From positions 1,082,873-1,146,872 of the forward strand of contig NZ_CP017074.1 of the NCBI RefSeq assembly GCF_001717465.1: DNA of 64,000 nt. Reading direction: 5' to 3'. Below the pieces are notes generated by a model. The model was given only the letters and a program-made list of their open reading frames with translations. It did no database searches and was not told the origin of the DNA. The first letter of the stretch is position 1; each line of letters begins with the position of its first letter. This document shows, piece after piece, positions 19,453 to 27,305 of the stretch. The position numbers and the translations under genes were made by a program. This DNA comes from Luteimonas sp. JM171 (GTDB lineage Bacteria; Pseudomonadota; Gammaproteobacteria; Xanthomonadales; Xanthomonadaceae).

Positions 19453-19481
19453 TTGCAACAGCCGCGTGCCCGTCTTAATCT
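19453..19481 (+). promoter_or_regulatory. Putative promoter of the hipBA-like operon
   Basis: TTGCAA (19453-19458), a 17-base spacer, then TAATCT (19476-19481). The -10 box overlaps operator O3 and the -35 box lies between O2 and O3, so antitoxin binding there would block RNA polymerase. Confidence 0.45.
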
Positions 19482-19497
19482 AAAGCGTGTTTTAGAT
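19478..19497. promoter_or_regulatory. Operator O3 of the hipBA-like operon
   Basis: ATCTAAAG-N4-TTTTAGAT, one mismatch between arms. It ends 15 bases before the antitoxin ATG and overlaps the proposed -10 box. Confidence 0.7.
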
Positions 19498-19512
19498 CAA
19501 GGCGCCAATTCC

Positions 19513-19779
19513 ATGAAATTCGAGGTTGATAGCCCGCAGGACATTGGCCGCCTGGCGCGGGCCGCCCGCCGCGCGCAGGGGCTGCGTCAGGATGACCTCG
19601 CCGCGATCGTCGGCGCCAGCCACGTTTCCCTGATGAACCTGGAGCGGGGCAACGCCAACGTAGGCTTGGGCCGGACGCTGGACGTGCTGCGCGAGCTGGG
19701 GGTCCGGGTCCACCTGGACGTGCCGCCGGATGTTGCAGGGGAGGTGGAGAAGGCCATGCGCGGCGGCCACGGGCAATGA
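19513..19779 (+). CDS. HipB-like antitoxin, XRE-type DNA-binding protein
   Basis: 88 residues. A small XRE helix-turn-helix protein (DIGRLARAARRAQGLRQDDL... SHVSLMNLERG) with a short C-terminal arm (GVRVHLDVPP). In HipBA systems this type of protein neutralises the kinase toxin and represses its own operon. The ATG at 19513 follows the third operator by 15 bases. It overlaps the HipA-like gene by 4 bases (ATGA). Confidence 0.85.
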   Translation: MKFEVDSPQDIGRLARAARRAQGLRQDDLAAIVGASHVSLMNLERGNANVGLGRTLDVLRELGVRVHLDVPPDVAGEVEKAMRGGHGQ

Positions 19780-21056
19780 TGTCCACGCCACCACCGCCCC
19801 GTCGCCTCGAGGTCTGGCTGGAAGAGCGCAAGGTGGGCGAACTGCGGGAGCAGGGCAACCTGTGGGCGTTCGAGTATGCGGCGGACTGGCGGGAGTCCGG
19901 CTTCGACCTTGCCCCCGCCCTGCCGCGCGCCGAGGGCGGTATCGTCGACGGTGCCAGCCTGCGGCCGGTGCAGTGGTTCTTCGACAATCTGCTGCCGGAA
20001 GAAGGGGCGCGGCGCCTGCTGGCCGAGGACGCGGGAGTCGATCCCGCGGATGCATTCGGCCTGTTGCAGCACTACGGGCCGGAGTCGGCGGGCGCGCTCA
20101 GCCTGTTGGCTCCCGGCCAGGCCCTGCCGGCCCCGGGTCTCCAGCCGCTGCCGGACGAGGTCCTTTCCGCCCGTATCCGCGCCCTGCCCTGCTCCCCGCT
20201 GGGAGCCGGTGCGCCCAAGCGCATGTCGCTGGCAGGCGCGCAGCACAAGCTTGCGGTGGTGTTGCACGAAGGCCGTCTGTGGGAGCCGGTGGGCAGCGCC
20301 GCCTCCACCCACATCCTCAAGCCCGACCACGAGCGCGCGGACGACTATCCGCACAGCGCTGCAAACGAGTGGTTCTGCATGTCTTTGGCGGCCGCCTGCG
20401 GCCTGTCCGTGCCGGCGGTCGGGCTGCGCCAGGTCCCCGAAGCGGTGTACATGGTGCGGCGCTTCGACCGCGCGGGCGATGGTCTGGAGGCCCGTCGGCT
20501 CTACGCGCTGGATGCGTGCCAGGCGCTGTCGCTTGACGCGGTGTTCAAGTACCGCGAAGCCACCACGGAGCGCCTGCTTCAGCTCGTGGACCTGTGTCGC
20601 CGCCCCGCGGCCACGCGCGTCGCGCTGCTGCGCTGGCAGATTTTCAACCTGCTGATCGGCAACGGCGACGCCCATCTCAAGAACCTCAGCTTGCTGATGG
20701 GCCCAGGTACCGGTGACATGCAGTTGGCACCGCACTACGACTTGCTCAGCACCGCGGTGTACCGCGCCCCGGATTGGGGAGGTGGCGAGTTGGTGTTCCC
20801 GATGGGTCATGCGCGGACTTTCGGCGCGGTACGCCGCGCCGATGTCGTGGCGTTCGGTGCCGCGATTGGTGTTCCGGAGCAGGCCACGCTGCGCCAGCTC
20901 GACCGGCTGGTTGCTGATGCCCCGATGCACGGGCGAAGACTGCTGGAGGAGTGCGAACAGCGGGGCGCTGTCCCGGTGCAGGCCGGCGAGACGCGGTTGC
21001 TGCGGCAGATCGTGTTCGGGGTGATGGAAGATGCGGTGCGGGCGCTGCGCCGTTGA
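19776..21056 (+). CDS. HipA-like serine/threonine kinase toxin
   Basis: 426 residues. A full HipA-family kinase with an N-terminal HipA subdomain (about 10-110). The ATP-site loop SLAGAQHKL is at 151-159, the STHILKPD strand at 177-184, the catalytic loop GNGDAHLKN at 295-303 (Asp298) and the metal-binding YDLLST at 321-326 (Asp322). E. coli HipA phosphorylates GltX and causes persistence; targets vary in other branches and cannot be told here. All key residues are present. It overlaps its antitoxin gene. The sequence is only distantly like the second HipA at 25612-26934, so this is not a recent duplicate. Confidence 0.88.
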   Translation: MMSTPPPPRRLEVWLEERKVGELREQGNLWAFEYAADWRESGFDLAPALPRAEGGIVDGASLRPVQWFFDNLLPEEGARRLLAEDAGVDPADAFGLLQHYGPESAGALSLLAPGQALPAPGLQPLPDEVLSARIRALPCSPLGAGAPKRMSLAGAQHKLAVVLHEGRLWEPVGSAASTHILKPDHERADDYPHSAANEWFCMSLAAACGLSVPAVGLRQVPEAVYMVRRFDRAGDGLEARRLYALDACQALSLDAVFKYREATTERLLQLVDLCRRPAATRVALLRWQIFNLLIGNGDAHLKNLSLLMGPGTGDMQLAPHYDLLSTAVYRAPDWGGGELVFPMGHARTFGAVRRADVVAFGAAIGVPEQATLRQLDRLVADAPMHGRRLLEECEQRGAVPVQAGETRLLRQIVFGVMEDAVRALRR

Positions 21057-21081
21057 GGTTCAAGGACGCTGCCGCGGCGGG

Positions 21082-21210
21082 TTGAGTCCCCCTACCGCTG
21101 CCAAGGCGATCCAGGGGTTGCAGGAAGCCGGCGTGCTGCAGGAAACCACCGGCCGGGTCCGCAACCAGAGTTTCCTGTACACCCGTTACGTCGAACTGCT
21201 GACGCAGTAG
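21082..21210 (+). pseudogene. C-terminal remnant of a Fic-family protein
   Basis: A 42-codon frame ending at the TAG at 21208. The translation (LSPPTAAKAIQGLQEAGVLQ, then ETTGRVRNQSFLY and a YVELL end) has the pattern of the winged-helix tail that ends many Fic/Fido proteins. The catalytic HPFxxGNG region and everything else upstream is missing, since the hipA-like stop is only 25 bases before. It is probably the leftover of a gene removed when the toxin module came in. No start codon with a ribosome site is seen. Confidence 0.6.
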
Positions 21211-21231
21211 CGGCCTGCTGTCGCCACAACT

Positions 21232-22641
21232 TCACCGGCCCGCGGCCGCGAACGTGCGGGCAAATCGCGCCACCACCTCCAGGTTTTGGGCCGCAACCGC
21301 CCGCAGTTCGCCGGAATGGATGCGATCGGAACCATGCACCTGTTCCCAGAACCGGATCGCGATCCCGGCGGCGCGCGCGATATGGCCGGTCTGCCCGGTC
21401 CGTTCGGGCGGACCGAGGCGCAGCGGTACCGCCGGGCGCACGGCGCCGGTGCGCGAGGGCGCCAGGTACATGGGCAGCATGTCGTAGGCGGGGGCAAGGG
21501 CGAGCGGGCCGGCGTCGGTGAGATGGAAACCGAGGTTCCCGGCGTGCATGTCGCTGTTGCCGATGAAGCGGCCGAACCAGTGCAGCTCCGCCATCCGGTC
21601 GGCGGTGCCAGCGTCGATCAGGCCTTCGGCTGCAAGCTGTTCCCCGGCGCCCGGCCAGTCGTGGCCGCCGGTGCCGGCGAAGGCGGCGTCCAGGGCCAGC
21701 AGGGACACGAATCCGCGCCGGCCAATGTGGTCGGGCGTGCGGTCGAAGCGGCGGACTTCCAGGCAGAGGTGCCTTTCGGCGTCGACCAGTTCGGATTCTG
21801 CGGCGGGCAGCCCCGCCTCGCGCAGGCAGGCCAGCGCGATCTGCTCGCAGGCAAGCAGATCGGCCCAGCGGGCCGCCGCCTGGCCGTTGTCGTGGACGGC
21901 GAACTTCACCAGTGCGGCGTATCGGCCGTCCGGACGGGTGACGGTGCTGGTGAACTTGGGCTGCTCGCCTCCCGGGGAGGAGCCGATCTCCTCGCCGGCC
22001 AGGGCCGCGTCGGCCCATTCGGAGTAGCGCGTGCGCCGCTCCTCCATGTCGACGAGGTCGGGTGGCGCGTCCCGTTCGGCCAGTGCGCGCTCGACCGCGT
22101 GGCTGCCCAGCAACAGGTCCCCGATCGCAGTGCCGCCGGTGCGGGTGATGGCGAGCAGGGTATCGCGCAGTTGCCAGCGGTTGAGGTCGCTCGGTACGCC
22201 CAGCCCCGGACCGGCACGATGGGCCAGGCTGCGGCCGAGGAAGCCCTGCGGCCGCAGGTCGTCCAGGAACCAGGGGAGCCCGGGAAAGTGTCCGGGCACG
22301 CGCTCCACGGGCCGGACCAGGTTGGGCCGCTCGCCCGACGGCTCGAACTGGAACCGTCCGCCGCGCAGGAGGTAAAGCGTGCCAAGCTCTTCCAGCGTGG
22401 CATCCGGCCGCATCCGCCACAGGGGCCAGGCGCTGCCCGCGTCGGTGCCCGCGCGCGCGACATAGGCCGTGGCGCGCGCGCGGCCCACGCGCAGGACCTG
22501 GTCACCAGCCTCGCGCACCAGCCGGCCAAGCACCGGCCGGCTGATACCCAGCTCGCGAAGGATGTCGGAGGCGGGTACGGCTTCGCCGCTGGCTAGAACG
22601 GCCAGCAGGTCGTCCGGGGTGGCAGATGGGGGGCGAGCCAT
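21232..22641 (-). CDS. yjjJ: YjjJ-type HipA-family toxin with fused DNA-binding domain
   Basis: 469 residues. A solitary HipA-family kinase of the YjjJ type: residues about 8-60 form a helix-turn-helix (SDILRELGISRPVLGRLVRE), so one chain may combine DNA binding and kinase. Kinase motifs are GGEQPKF (224-230), GNSDMHAGN (361-369, catalytic Asp364) and YDML (386-389). No separate antitoxin gene is next to it. A repeated sequence upstream (22650-22771) may be its own operator. Confidence 0.85.
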   Translation of the reverse strand: MARPPSATPDDLLAVLASGEAVPASDILRELGISRPVLGRLVREAGDQVLRVGRARATAYVARAGTDAGSAWPLWRMRPDATLEELGTLYLLRGGRFQFEPSGERPNLVRPVERVPGHFPGLPWFLDDLRPQGFLGRSLAHRAGPGLGVPSDLNRWQLRDTLLAITRTGGTAIGDLLLGSHAVERALAERDAPPDLVDMEERRTRYSEWADAALAGEEIGSSPGGEQPKFTSTVTRPDGRYAALVKFAVHDNGQAAARWADLLACEQIALACLREAGLPAAESELVDAERHLCLEVRRFDRTPDHIGRRGFVSLLALDAAFAGTGGHDWPGAGEQLAAEGLIDAGTADRMAELHWFGRFIGNSDMHAGNLGFHLTDAGPLALAPAYDMLPMYLAPSRTGAVRPAVPLRLGPPERTGQTGHIARAAGIAIRFWEQVHGSDRIHSGELRAVAAQNLEVVARFARTFAAAGR

Positions 22642-22649
22642 ATCGAGGC

Positions 22650-22771
22650 GCAGTTTCTTTACGATTCAGAAACGATATCAGACGCCTCCTCAGGCGTCGA
22701 CCTCGGTGTTGCCGGCATTCCTGACGGTATCGCCCCGTAGTTTCTTTACGATTTTTTCTGCTATCTGACGC
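22650..22771 (-). promoter_or_regulatory. Repeated operator-like region upstream of yjjJ
   Basis: The 169 bases upstream of yjjJ hold two related 35-base units (22650-22685 and 22737-22771) with an identical 15-base part, AGTTTCTTTACGATT at 22652-22666 and 22739-22753, 87 bases apart. Between them lies a hairpin, GACGCCT-CCTC-AGGCGTC at 22681-22698. The first unit ends 8 bases before the yjjJ ATG. The spacing suggests two binding sites for the helix-turn-helix of YjjJ itself. Confidence 0.5.
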
Positions 22772-22810
22772 ACGGCCGCGAGCGTCCGGGCGCTGCCCAG
22801 CGCTGCCGGC

Positions 22811-23350
22811 TCAGCTTCGCTGAAGCATCTCTGCGATCCGCGCCTCCGCCTGCGCATGCAGTGCCCAGAAGTCCTCCACGCCCTCGCCGCGGATCCGCCG
22901 TTCCAGCACGGCGAGGTGCGAGTGCCAGCCGCCGCCGAAGTTGAGCGCATCGCCGGGGCCGCGCAGGCCGGTGTGGGTGAGCACCAGGCGCGTCCGGTCG
23001 TTGCCGGCATCCGTGAGTTCGAAGGTGACTTCGCCGGCGTCGCCGTTCTCCCAGGTGAAGGCCAGCACGTTGGGCGGTTCGCAGCGGGTGATGCGTTCGC
23101 TCCAGCTGTGGCCGATGTAGGGGCGGTAGGGCTCCGGCGTGGGCACCTCGCGGTCGGAGAGCCGGTCGTGGTCCATGGTCAGGCCGATGCAGCCGCCCAC
23201 CCGGGCGTCGGTGGGGCCCGCCATGAACCAGCGCGCGCGCAGCTCGGGGTCCACCAGGAACTGCCAGACCCTGTCCACCGGTGCGTCCAGCAGCCGCTCG
23301 AAACGCAGCGTGGCAGGGGTGGCCTGGTCGGTATGCCGGGTGTCAGTCAT
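22811..23350 (-). CDS. SRPBCC/AHSA1-family protein
   Basis: 179 residues from the ATG at 23350. START-like ligand-binding fold of the AHSA1 group (RFERLLDAPVDRVWQFLVDP near the N-terminus, ARWFMAGP, LAFTWENGDAGEVTFELTD, GWHSHLAVLE). Such proteins bind hydrophobic ligands or act as co-chaperones; the ligand is unknown. It overlaps the ArsR-type regulator gene by 4 bases and is its typical partner in a two-gene operon. Confidence 0.85.
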   Translation of the reverse strand: MTDTRHTDQATPATLRFERLLDAPVDRVWQFLVDPELRARWFMAGPTDARVGGCIGLTMDHDRLSDREVPTPEPYRPYIGHSWSERITRCEPPNVLAFTWENGDAGEVTFELTDAGNDRTRLVLTHTGLRGPGDALNFGGGWHSHLAVLERRIRGEGVEDFWALHAQAEARIAEMLQRS

Positions 23351-23712
23351 GGTCGTTTCCTCGTGGGGGATGGGGGGTGCGACGCGCCGGTGGCGTCGCC
23401 CTCCTTCAGTGCGCGCTCGAGGGCGTCGAGGCGGGTGGTCCACAGACGCTGCCACTGGCCCAGCCAGTCGCTGGCGTCCTTCAGCCGTTCCGGCCGGATC
23501 CGGCACACCTGCTGCCGGCCGACCTTGCAGCGCTCGATCAGTCCCGCCTGTGCCAGCACCGCGACGTGCTTGGACGCACCGGCGAAGCTCATCCTGTGCG
23601 GCGCCGCCAATTCGCCGATGGATTTCTCGCCCAGCATCAGGTCAGCGAGCATCCCGCGGCGGGTGGGATTGGCCAGCGCGGTGAAGGTGCGATCGAGATG
23701 TTGTTCAACCAT
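23347..23712 (-). CDS. ArsR-type winged-helix repressor
   Basis: 121 residues. A winged helix-turn-helix of the ArsR/SmtB fold (LANPTRRGMLADLMLGEKSI... MSFAGASKHVAVLAQAGLIE). The metal-binding ELCVCDL motif is absent, so it probably senses something other than metal or acts on its own. It is first in an operon with the AHSA1-like gene. Its start codon sits inside an inverted repeat and has no Shine-Dalgarno, and the promoter boxes place transcription start at or next to the ATG, which suggests a leaderless, self-repressed message. Confidence 0.88.
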   Translation of the reverse strand: MVEQHLDRTFTALANPTRRGMLADLMLGEKSIGELAAPHRMSFAGASKHVAVLAQAGLIERCKVGRQQVCRIRPERLKDASDWLGQWQRLWTTRLDALERALKEGDATGASHPPSPTRKRP

Positions 23713-23761
23713 GAGGTTGATTATTGCGCCACGCCGGGTTGACTGTCAACTGCCTGGTTGA
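23705..23761 (-). promoter_or_regulatory. Promoter and operators of the arsR-type operon
   Basis: On the minus strand: a perfect -35 TTGACA (23749-23744), an 18-base spacer, and -10 AATAAT (23725-23720). The -35 box lies in a perfect odd palindrome GTTGAC-T-GTCAAC (23738-23750), and TCAACC-ATGA-GGTTGA (23705-23720) covers the start codon and touches the -10 box; a further GGTTGA lies at 23756-23761. The repeated GTTGA/TCAAC half-sites fit autorepression. Confidence 0.7.
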
Positions 23762-23782
23762 ATGTTTCGGGCGGCCAGACCG

Positions 23783-25039
23783 CTACCCCTCTTGTGAAAC
23801 AGCGGCTGCCAGCACCGCCGGCCCCAGCGTCTCCACGAATTCTTCTTCCAATCCCAGCCTGCCGAGCAGCCCTCGCTGCGTGCCGGTGAGCACCCGCAGC
23901 ATCTGCCCGCGTCCACCCGGCAGCCGGCCCATGGGCAGGAATGCAAGGTCACGCATCTTCGCCACCGCATCGAGGTCGGATTGGAACACAGGCGTGAGCC
24001 AGCGGCTCCAGAGCTGGTACATCCAAACGTGGGCACGCCGTTCGCGCTGGTAGGCCTGCAGCGCGGCGCCGATGGATGCGGATTCGCGCAGCGCGCCGGC
24101 GAGTGCTTCGGCATCAAGCAGCGCCATGTTCACGCCCTGGCCGAGCTGCGGGCTCATGGAGTGGGCGGCGTCGCCCATCAGCACCACGCGGCCGCGGTGC
24201 CACTGGCGCATGACGGTGTCGCGGTAGCGGGCGCGCGCGAGCTGGCCGGGCCCGGTGATGCCGGCGAACACGTCGCGGGCCTCGGGCCACAGGCTGTGCA
24301 GCTCGTCCATCCACGGCGCCAGGCCATCGGCCTCCCACTGTTCGAACGCGCTGGTATGCAGGCTCCAGAAAAAGCTCAGCCGGCGCGTCGGGTCGCCGGG
24401 TCGGCCGCCCACCGGCAGCAGGCCGATCATCTTGCGCGCGGCCACGTAGCGCTGGCGCAACTCGGCCACGTGTGGCCACTTGCCGGCGGGCAGCAGGCAC
24501 CACAGCGCGCCCCAGGGATAGGGCTTGTCCACGCGTGGCGCGCTGATGGCGCCGCGCAGGCGCGAGGCGGCGCCGTCGGCCACCACCACCAGATCGAAGG
24601 GGCCGTGCACCTCGCCGCGGGCGTCGCGCAGCAGGCCGGCTTGGTCATCCACGTCGACGATGTCCCGATCGGCGTGCAGGGCGCTGGCGTGGCCAGGCCA
24701 GGCCGCATCCAGGATCGAGAACAGCGCGCCGCGCTGCAGGCCGACGCCGAACAGGCGCGGTTCCATTCCGGCGTAACGCATGTCCATCACCGGGCGCCCG
24801 CAGGGGGTATCGCCGAACAGGCGGTCCACGCGGGCACCGTGCGCCATGACTGATGGCAGAAGGCCCATGCGCCAGAGCACTTGCAGGCCGCTGGGCTGGA
24901 GCAGGAAGCCGGCGCCCACCGGGCCGGGTTCGGGCACCCGCTCGAACACGCACACGTCGTGGCCATCGCGCGTGAGCCACACGGCGGCCGCCTGCCCGGC
25001 GGTGCCGTAGCCGACGATCGCAATACGCAGTTGTTTCAT
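23783..25039 (-). CDS. FAD-dependent monooxygenase
   Basis: 418 residues. A group A flavin monooxygenase: N-terminal FAD loop AIVGYGTAGQAAAVWL (about 7-22) with FER after beta-2, the middle DG motif (LVVVADGAASRLR) and the GD motif (VVLMGDAAHSMSPQLGQGVN). Enzymes of this type hydroxylate aromatic or polyketide-like substrates with NAD(P)H and oxygen; the substrate is not known. The glycine loop reads GYGTAG, slightly off the usual GxGxxG spacing of GAGIAG but workable. It stands alone between divergent and convergent neighbours. Confidence 0.85.
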   Translation of the reverse strand: MKQLRIAIVGYGTAGQAAAVWLTRDGHDVCVFERVPEPGPVGAGFLLQPSGLQVLWRMGLLPSVMAHGARVDRLFGDTPCGRPVMDMRYAGMEPRLFGVGLQRGALFSILDAAWPGHASALHADRDIVDVDDQAGLLRDARGEVHGPFDLVVVADGAASRLRGAISAPRVDKPYPWGALWCLLPAGKWPHVAELRQRYVAARKMIGLLPVGGRPGDPTRRLSFFWSLHTSAFEQWEADGLAPWMDELHSLWPEARDVFAGITGPGQLARARYRDTVMRQWHRGRVVLMGDAAHSMSPQLGQGVNMALLDAEALAGALRESASIGAALQAYQRERRAHVWMYQLWSRWLTPVFQSDLDAVAKMRDLAFLPMGRLPGGRGQMLRVLTGTQRGLLGRLGLEEEFVETLGPAVLAAAVSQEG

Positions 25040-25160
25040 CCCCTGCCGCCACTCCCCTGTTGAACGGCCGCGCGCTGGCGCGCGCTGGGGGCGATTGTGC
25101 CCGTTTTCGCCAGGGCCTTCGATGACGCGCCGGCGCGGTGGGTGGCATGCTGCGCCAGCA

Positions 25161-25589
25161 ATGGACCAGGCCGACGCGCGAACCGCCTTCCGCTACCAGC
25201 CCCGCTTGCGGGCCACGCTGCTGCATCTGCTGCTGCTGGGCCTGGCGTACGCGCTGTTCGCGGGCCGCAAGCCGGGGTTCTTCCGGTCGGAAGCGGTCAT
25301 CGCGCTGGTGCCGGATTTCTACAGCCACGTTTCCAACTTCTCGCTGTCCTTCATGCTGTATGCCGGCGCAGGATTCGCGGCGCTGCTGGGCGAGGTGCCG
25401 ATGCGGCGGCTGGCGTGGATTGGGTTGGCGTTCGTGTTGGCCAACGCGGTGTATGAGCTGTTCCTTCCATTGCTCAACACGCGTGATCCGGTGGATGCGG
25501 TGTATGGGGTGGCGGGCACGCTGCTGGCGTTTGGCTGGCTGTGGGTGATCCACCGGTTTGGCCGCAGGAAGCTGCCGCAGGCGGATTGA
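25161..25589 (+). CDS. VanZ-like membrane protein (intact copy)
   Basis: 142 residues with four hydrophobic segments (about 15-32, 46-70, 78-97, 108-128). The layout, with an LANAVYELFLPLLNTRDPVD segment and a later G-rich helix, resembles VanZ-type proteins, but this is a weak similarity. Its first half is duplicated in the truncated gene at 19092-19364. The ATG at 25161 is chosen because the paralogues align from there; an ATG at 25122 is possible. No function can be assigned. Confidence 0.65.
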   Translation: MDQADARTAFRYQPRLRATLLHLLLLGLAYALFAGRKPGFFRSEAVIALVPDFYSHVSNFSLSFMLYAGAGFAALLGEVPMRRLAWIGLAFVLANAVYELFLPLLNTRDPVDAVYGVAGTLLAFGWLWVIHRFGRRKLPQAD

Positions 25590-25601
25590 ACAGGGGATGC
25601 G

Positions 25602-25629
25602 TCGCGCCGCTTTACGCTGGCTGGGCCAT
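25602..25629. repeat. 28-base direct repeat, copy A, at the 3' end of hipA
   Basis: Matches 27306-27333 at 27 of 28 positions in the same orientation (it contains CGCCGCTTTACGCTGGCTG). It covers the last codons and the stop of hipA on the minus strand. The two copies bracket the hipBA module. Confidence 0.75.
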
Positions 25630-26934
25630 CGAGGCCAGCCGCCGCGCGGCACTCCGCAGGCCGCCGAAAATGCTCGACGCCACCTGGTCCGGAAAGCCGG
25701 CCGGCAGCTGCCGTTCCACGCTCCCGATCGCCGGCTCCACCCGTTCCAGCAGTTCGCCGATCCACGCCTCGGCGCCATCCGGGATCCCGCAGGCCCGCGC
25801 GGTCGCGTTCCAGTGGCGGCGGTGGATATTGCGAAGGCGGCGGTGTCGGTTCCTGCCGGACACCGCCATCGCGAGCTCTGCGCGCTGCGGATCAAGTTGG
25901 CGCGGACCCCGGCCCATGATCGGGTAGACCGACAGCACGTCGTACAGCGGCGTCAGTCGGAAGCGTCCACCGGCCTCGATGCGCAGGCTGAAGTTCTTGG
26001 CGTGGCCGTCGGTCGCCGCCAGCATCCAGAACAGGATCTGGCTCTTGAAGAAGGTGGCGCGGTCGCCAGGCTCCTCGGACAGGCGCAGCAGTTCCATGAT
26101 CCTGGCGATGCCCGGCCCGCCATCGCTTTCGTAGCGGCGTGAGGCAGGCAGTCCAGAGGCCTGGCACATGTCCTCCTGCGGCAGCCGCATCCACCAGCTG
26201 CCGTCGTCGGCAAGGCGCCGGTCGAAGCGGGTGACCACCAGGACCGGCTGGCCGTCGAAGCTGGCCATGTCGGCTTCGGCCACGGGAATGCCGAACGCGG
26301 CCATCAATTTCAGGCACAGCCATTCGTTTTCCACCGAACCGGTCATGTCGGCGCGCATGTTGCCCACCAAGCCCAGCGGCAGCTTGAAGATATGGGTGCT
26401 GGGCGTGCTGCCGAGCGGCACGCACCACCGTCCCTGGTGGCGCAACAGGCCGGTCTTCTCCTGGGCGCCGGCAATCGAGATGCGGAACGCGTCGTCGTCC
26501 CCGGCCAGGTGGCCGGGTCCCGGCCCCGCCGAAACGCTGCGCAGGTGCGCTCCCACCTGGACTTCGTCCAGCGGGCGGAAGCGGATCTGGTGCAGGTCGT
26601 CGGGCCGGCTTCCTTCGGGCAGCAGCTGCACCGCGCCAACACAGTCGCGGCCGATGGCCTGCAGCAGTTCGAAGGTCGCCGTCGAGCGCAGCCCGAACCG
26701 GTCGCGAAGGCGGGCGCGGATGTCGCCGCTGTCTGGCAGGAGGTTCTCGAACCAGTTGCCCACGACTTCGCCGCGATGACTTTCGCGCGCCGGCAACAGC
26801 GGCAGCGACAGCGACAGTGGACGGCTGGAGAGCGACTGCAGCCAGTGCGCGGAATAGCTGAGCCGGCCTCCGCGATCGCCGCGCTCCCAGTTGGCGACGT
26901 GCTCGCCGTTCATCCATACGCTCAGGACGCTCAT
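25612..26934 (-). CDS. hipA: HipA serine/threonine kinase toxin, canonical type
   Basis: 440 residues, the same length as E. coli HipA. Key positions match that enzyme: ISIAGAQEKTGLL with Ser153 (equivalent to the autophosphorylated Ser150), the catalytic loop ATDGHAKNFS with Asp309, and PLYDVLS with Asp332. In E. coli HipA phosphorylates glutamyl-tRNA synthetase GltX, which halts translation and leads to persistence; the same target is likely but not shown. It starts 4 bases after the hipB stop. The C-terminal codons lie in a 28-base repeat that recurs beyond hipB. Confidence 0.92.
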   Translation of the reverse strand: MSVLSVWMNGEHVANWERGDRGGRLSYSAHWLQSLSSRPLSLSLPLLPARESHRGEVVGNWFENLLPDSGDIRARLRDRFGLRSTATFELLQAIGRDCVGAVQLLPEGSRPDDLHQIRFRPLDEVQVGAHLRSVSAGPGPGHLAGDDDAFRISIAGAQEKTGLLRHQGRWCVPLGSTPSTHIFKLPLGLVGNMRADMTGSVENEWLCLKLMAAFGIPVAEADMASFDGQPVLVVTRFDRRLADDGSWWMRLPQEDMCQASGLPASRRYESDGGPGIARIMELLRLSEEPGDRATFFKSQILFWMLAATDGHAKNFSLRIEAGGRFRLTPLYDVLSVYPIMGRGPRQLDPQRAELAMAVSGRNRHRRLRNIHRRHWNATARACGIPDGAEAWIGELLERVEPAIGSVERQLPAGFPDQVASSIFGGLRSAARRLASMAQPA

Positions 26935-26938
26935 GGGA

Positions 26939-27220
26939 TCACCACGCCAATGGCTTCGCTGGACGGGAGGCGTCGCGCGGCTGCAGGGCGATCTCCACCC
27001 CCAGCACCGCGCACAGTTTCATGAGGCGCTCGAAGGTGGCCGACTCGGGCCGGTTCTCCAGCTCGCTGACCGCCTGGCGGGTGACGCCCAGCTGGCCGGC
27101 CACGTCGGCCTGGGTGAGGCCGGCCTGCCTGCGCAGGGCGCGCAGCAGGGGGCCAAGTTGTCGGGGCGTCCGGATGACATGAAGCGGATGATCGGCCACG
27201 GCGCAACCTCTGGCTTGCAT
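26939..27220 (-). CDS. hipB: HipB antitoxin, XRE-type repressor
   Basis: 93 residues from the ATG at 27220. The XRE helix-turn-helix is clear (RRQAGLTQADVAGQLGVTRQ then AVSELENRP) and a C-terminal strand (GVEIALQPR) matches the HipB dimer sheet; a short tail ends LAW, like the C-terminal tryptophan of E. coli HipB. It binds HipA and represses the operon. Two operators with GCAAG-N6-CTTGC lie directly upstream. Confidence 0.88.
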   Translation of the reverse strand: MQARGCAVADHPLHVIRTPRQLGPLLRALRRQAGLTQADVAGQLGVTRQAVSELENRPESATFERLMKLCAVLGVEIALQPRDASRPAKPLAW

Positions 27221-27229
27221 ACACGAAAA

Positions 27230-27272
27230 GCAAGTTATCGCTTGCATCGTTAGAGCGCAAGCGAAGACTTGC
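27230..27272 (-). promoter_or_regulatory. Two hipBA operators and overlapping promoter
   Basis: GCAAG-N6-CTTGC occurs at 27230-27245 and 27257-27272, 27 bases apart, just upstream of hipB. On the minus strand a weak promoter runs through both: TTGCGC, 17 bases, TAACTT, ending about 11 bases before the ATG. The arrangement fits repression by HipB, with a motif unlike that of the other hipBA-like operon. Confidence 0.65.
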
Positions 27273-27305
27273 ATTGGCCGACCGGCGATCCGGGCCGAAC
27301 CAGGT

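Noticed and set aside
22681..22698. GACGCCT hairpin upstream of yjjJ as a terminator
   Set aside because: It has no T-run and lies between two operator-like units, so a regulatory role is more likely.
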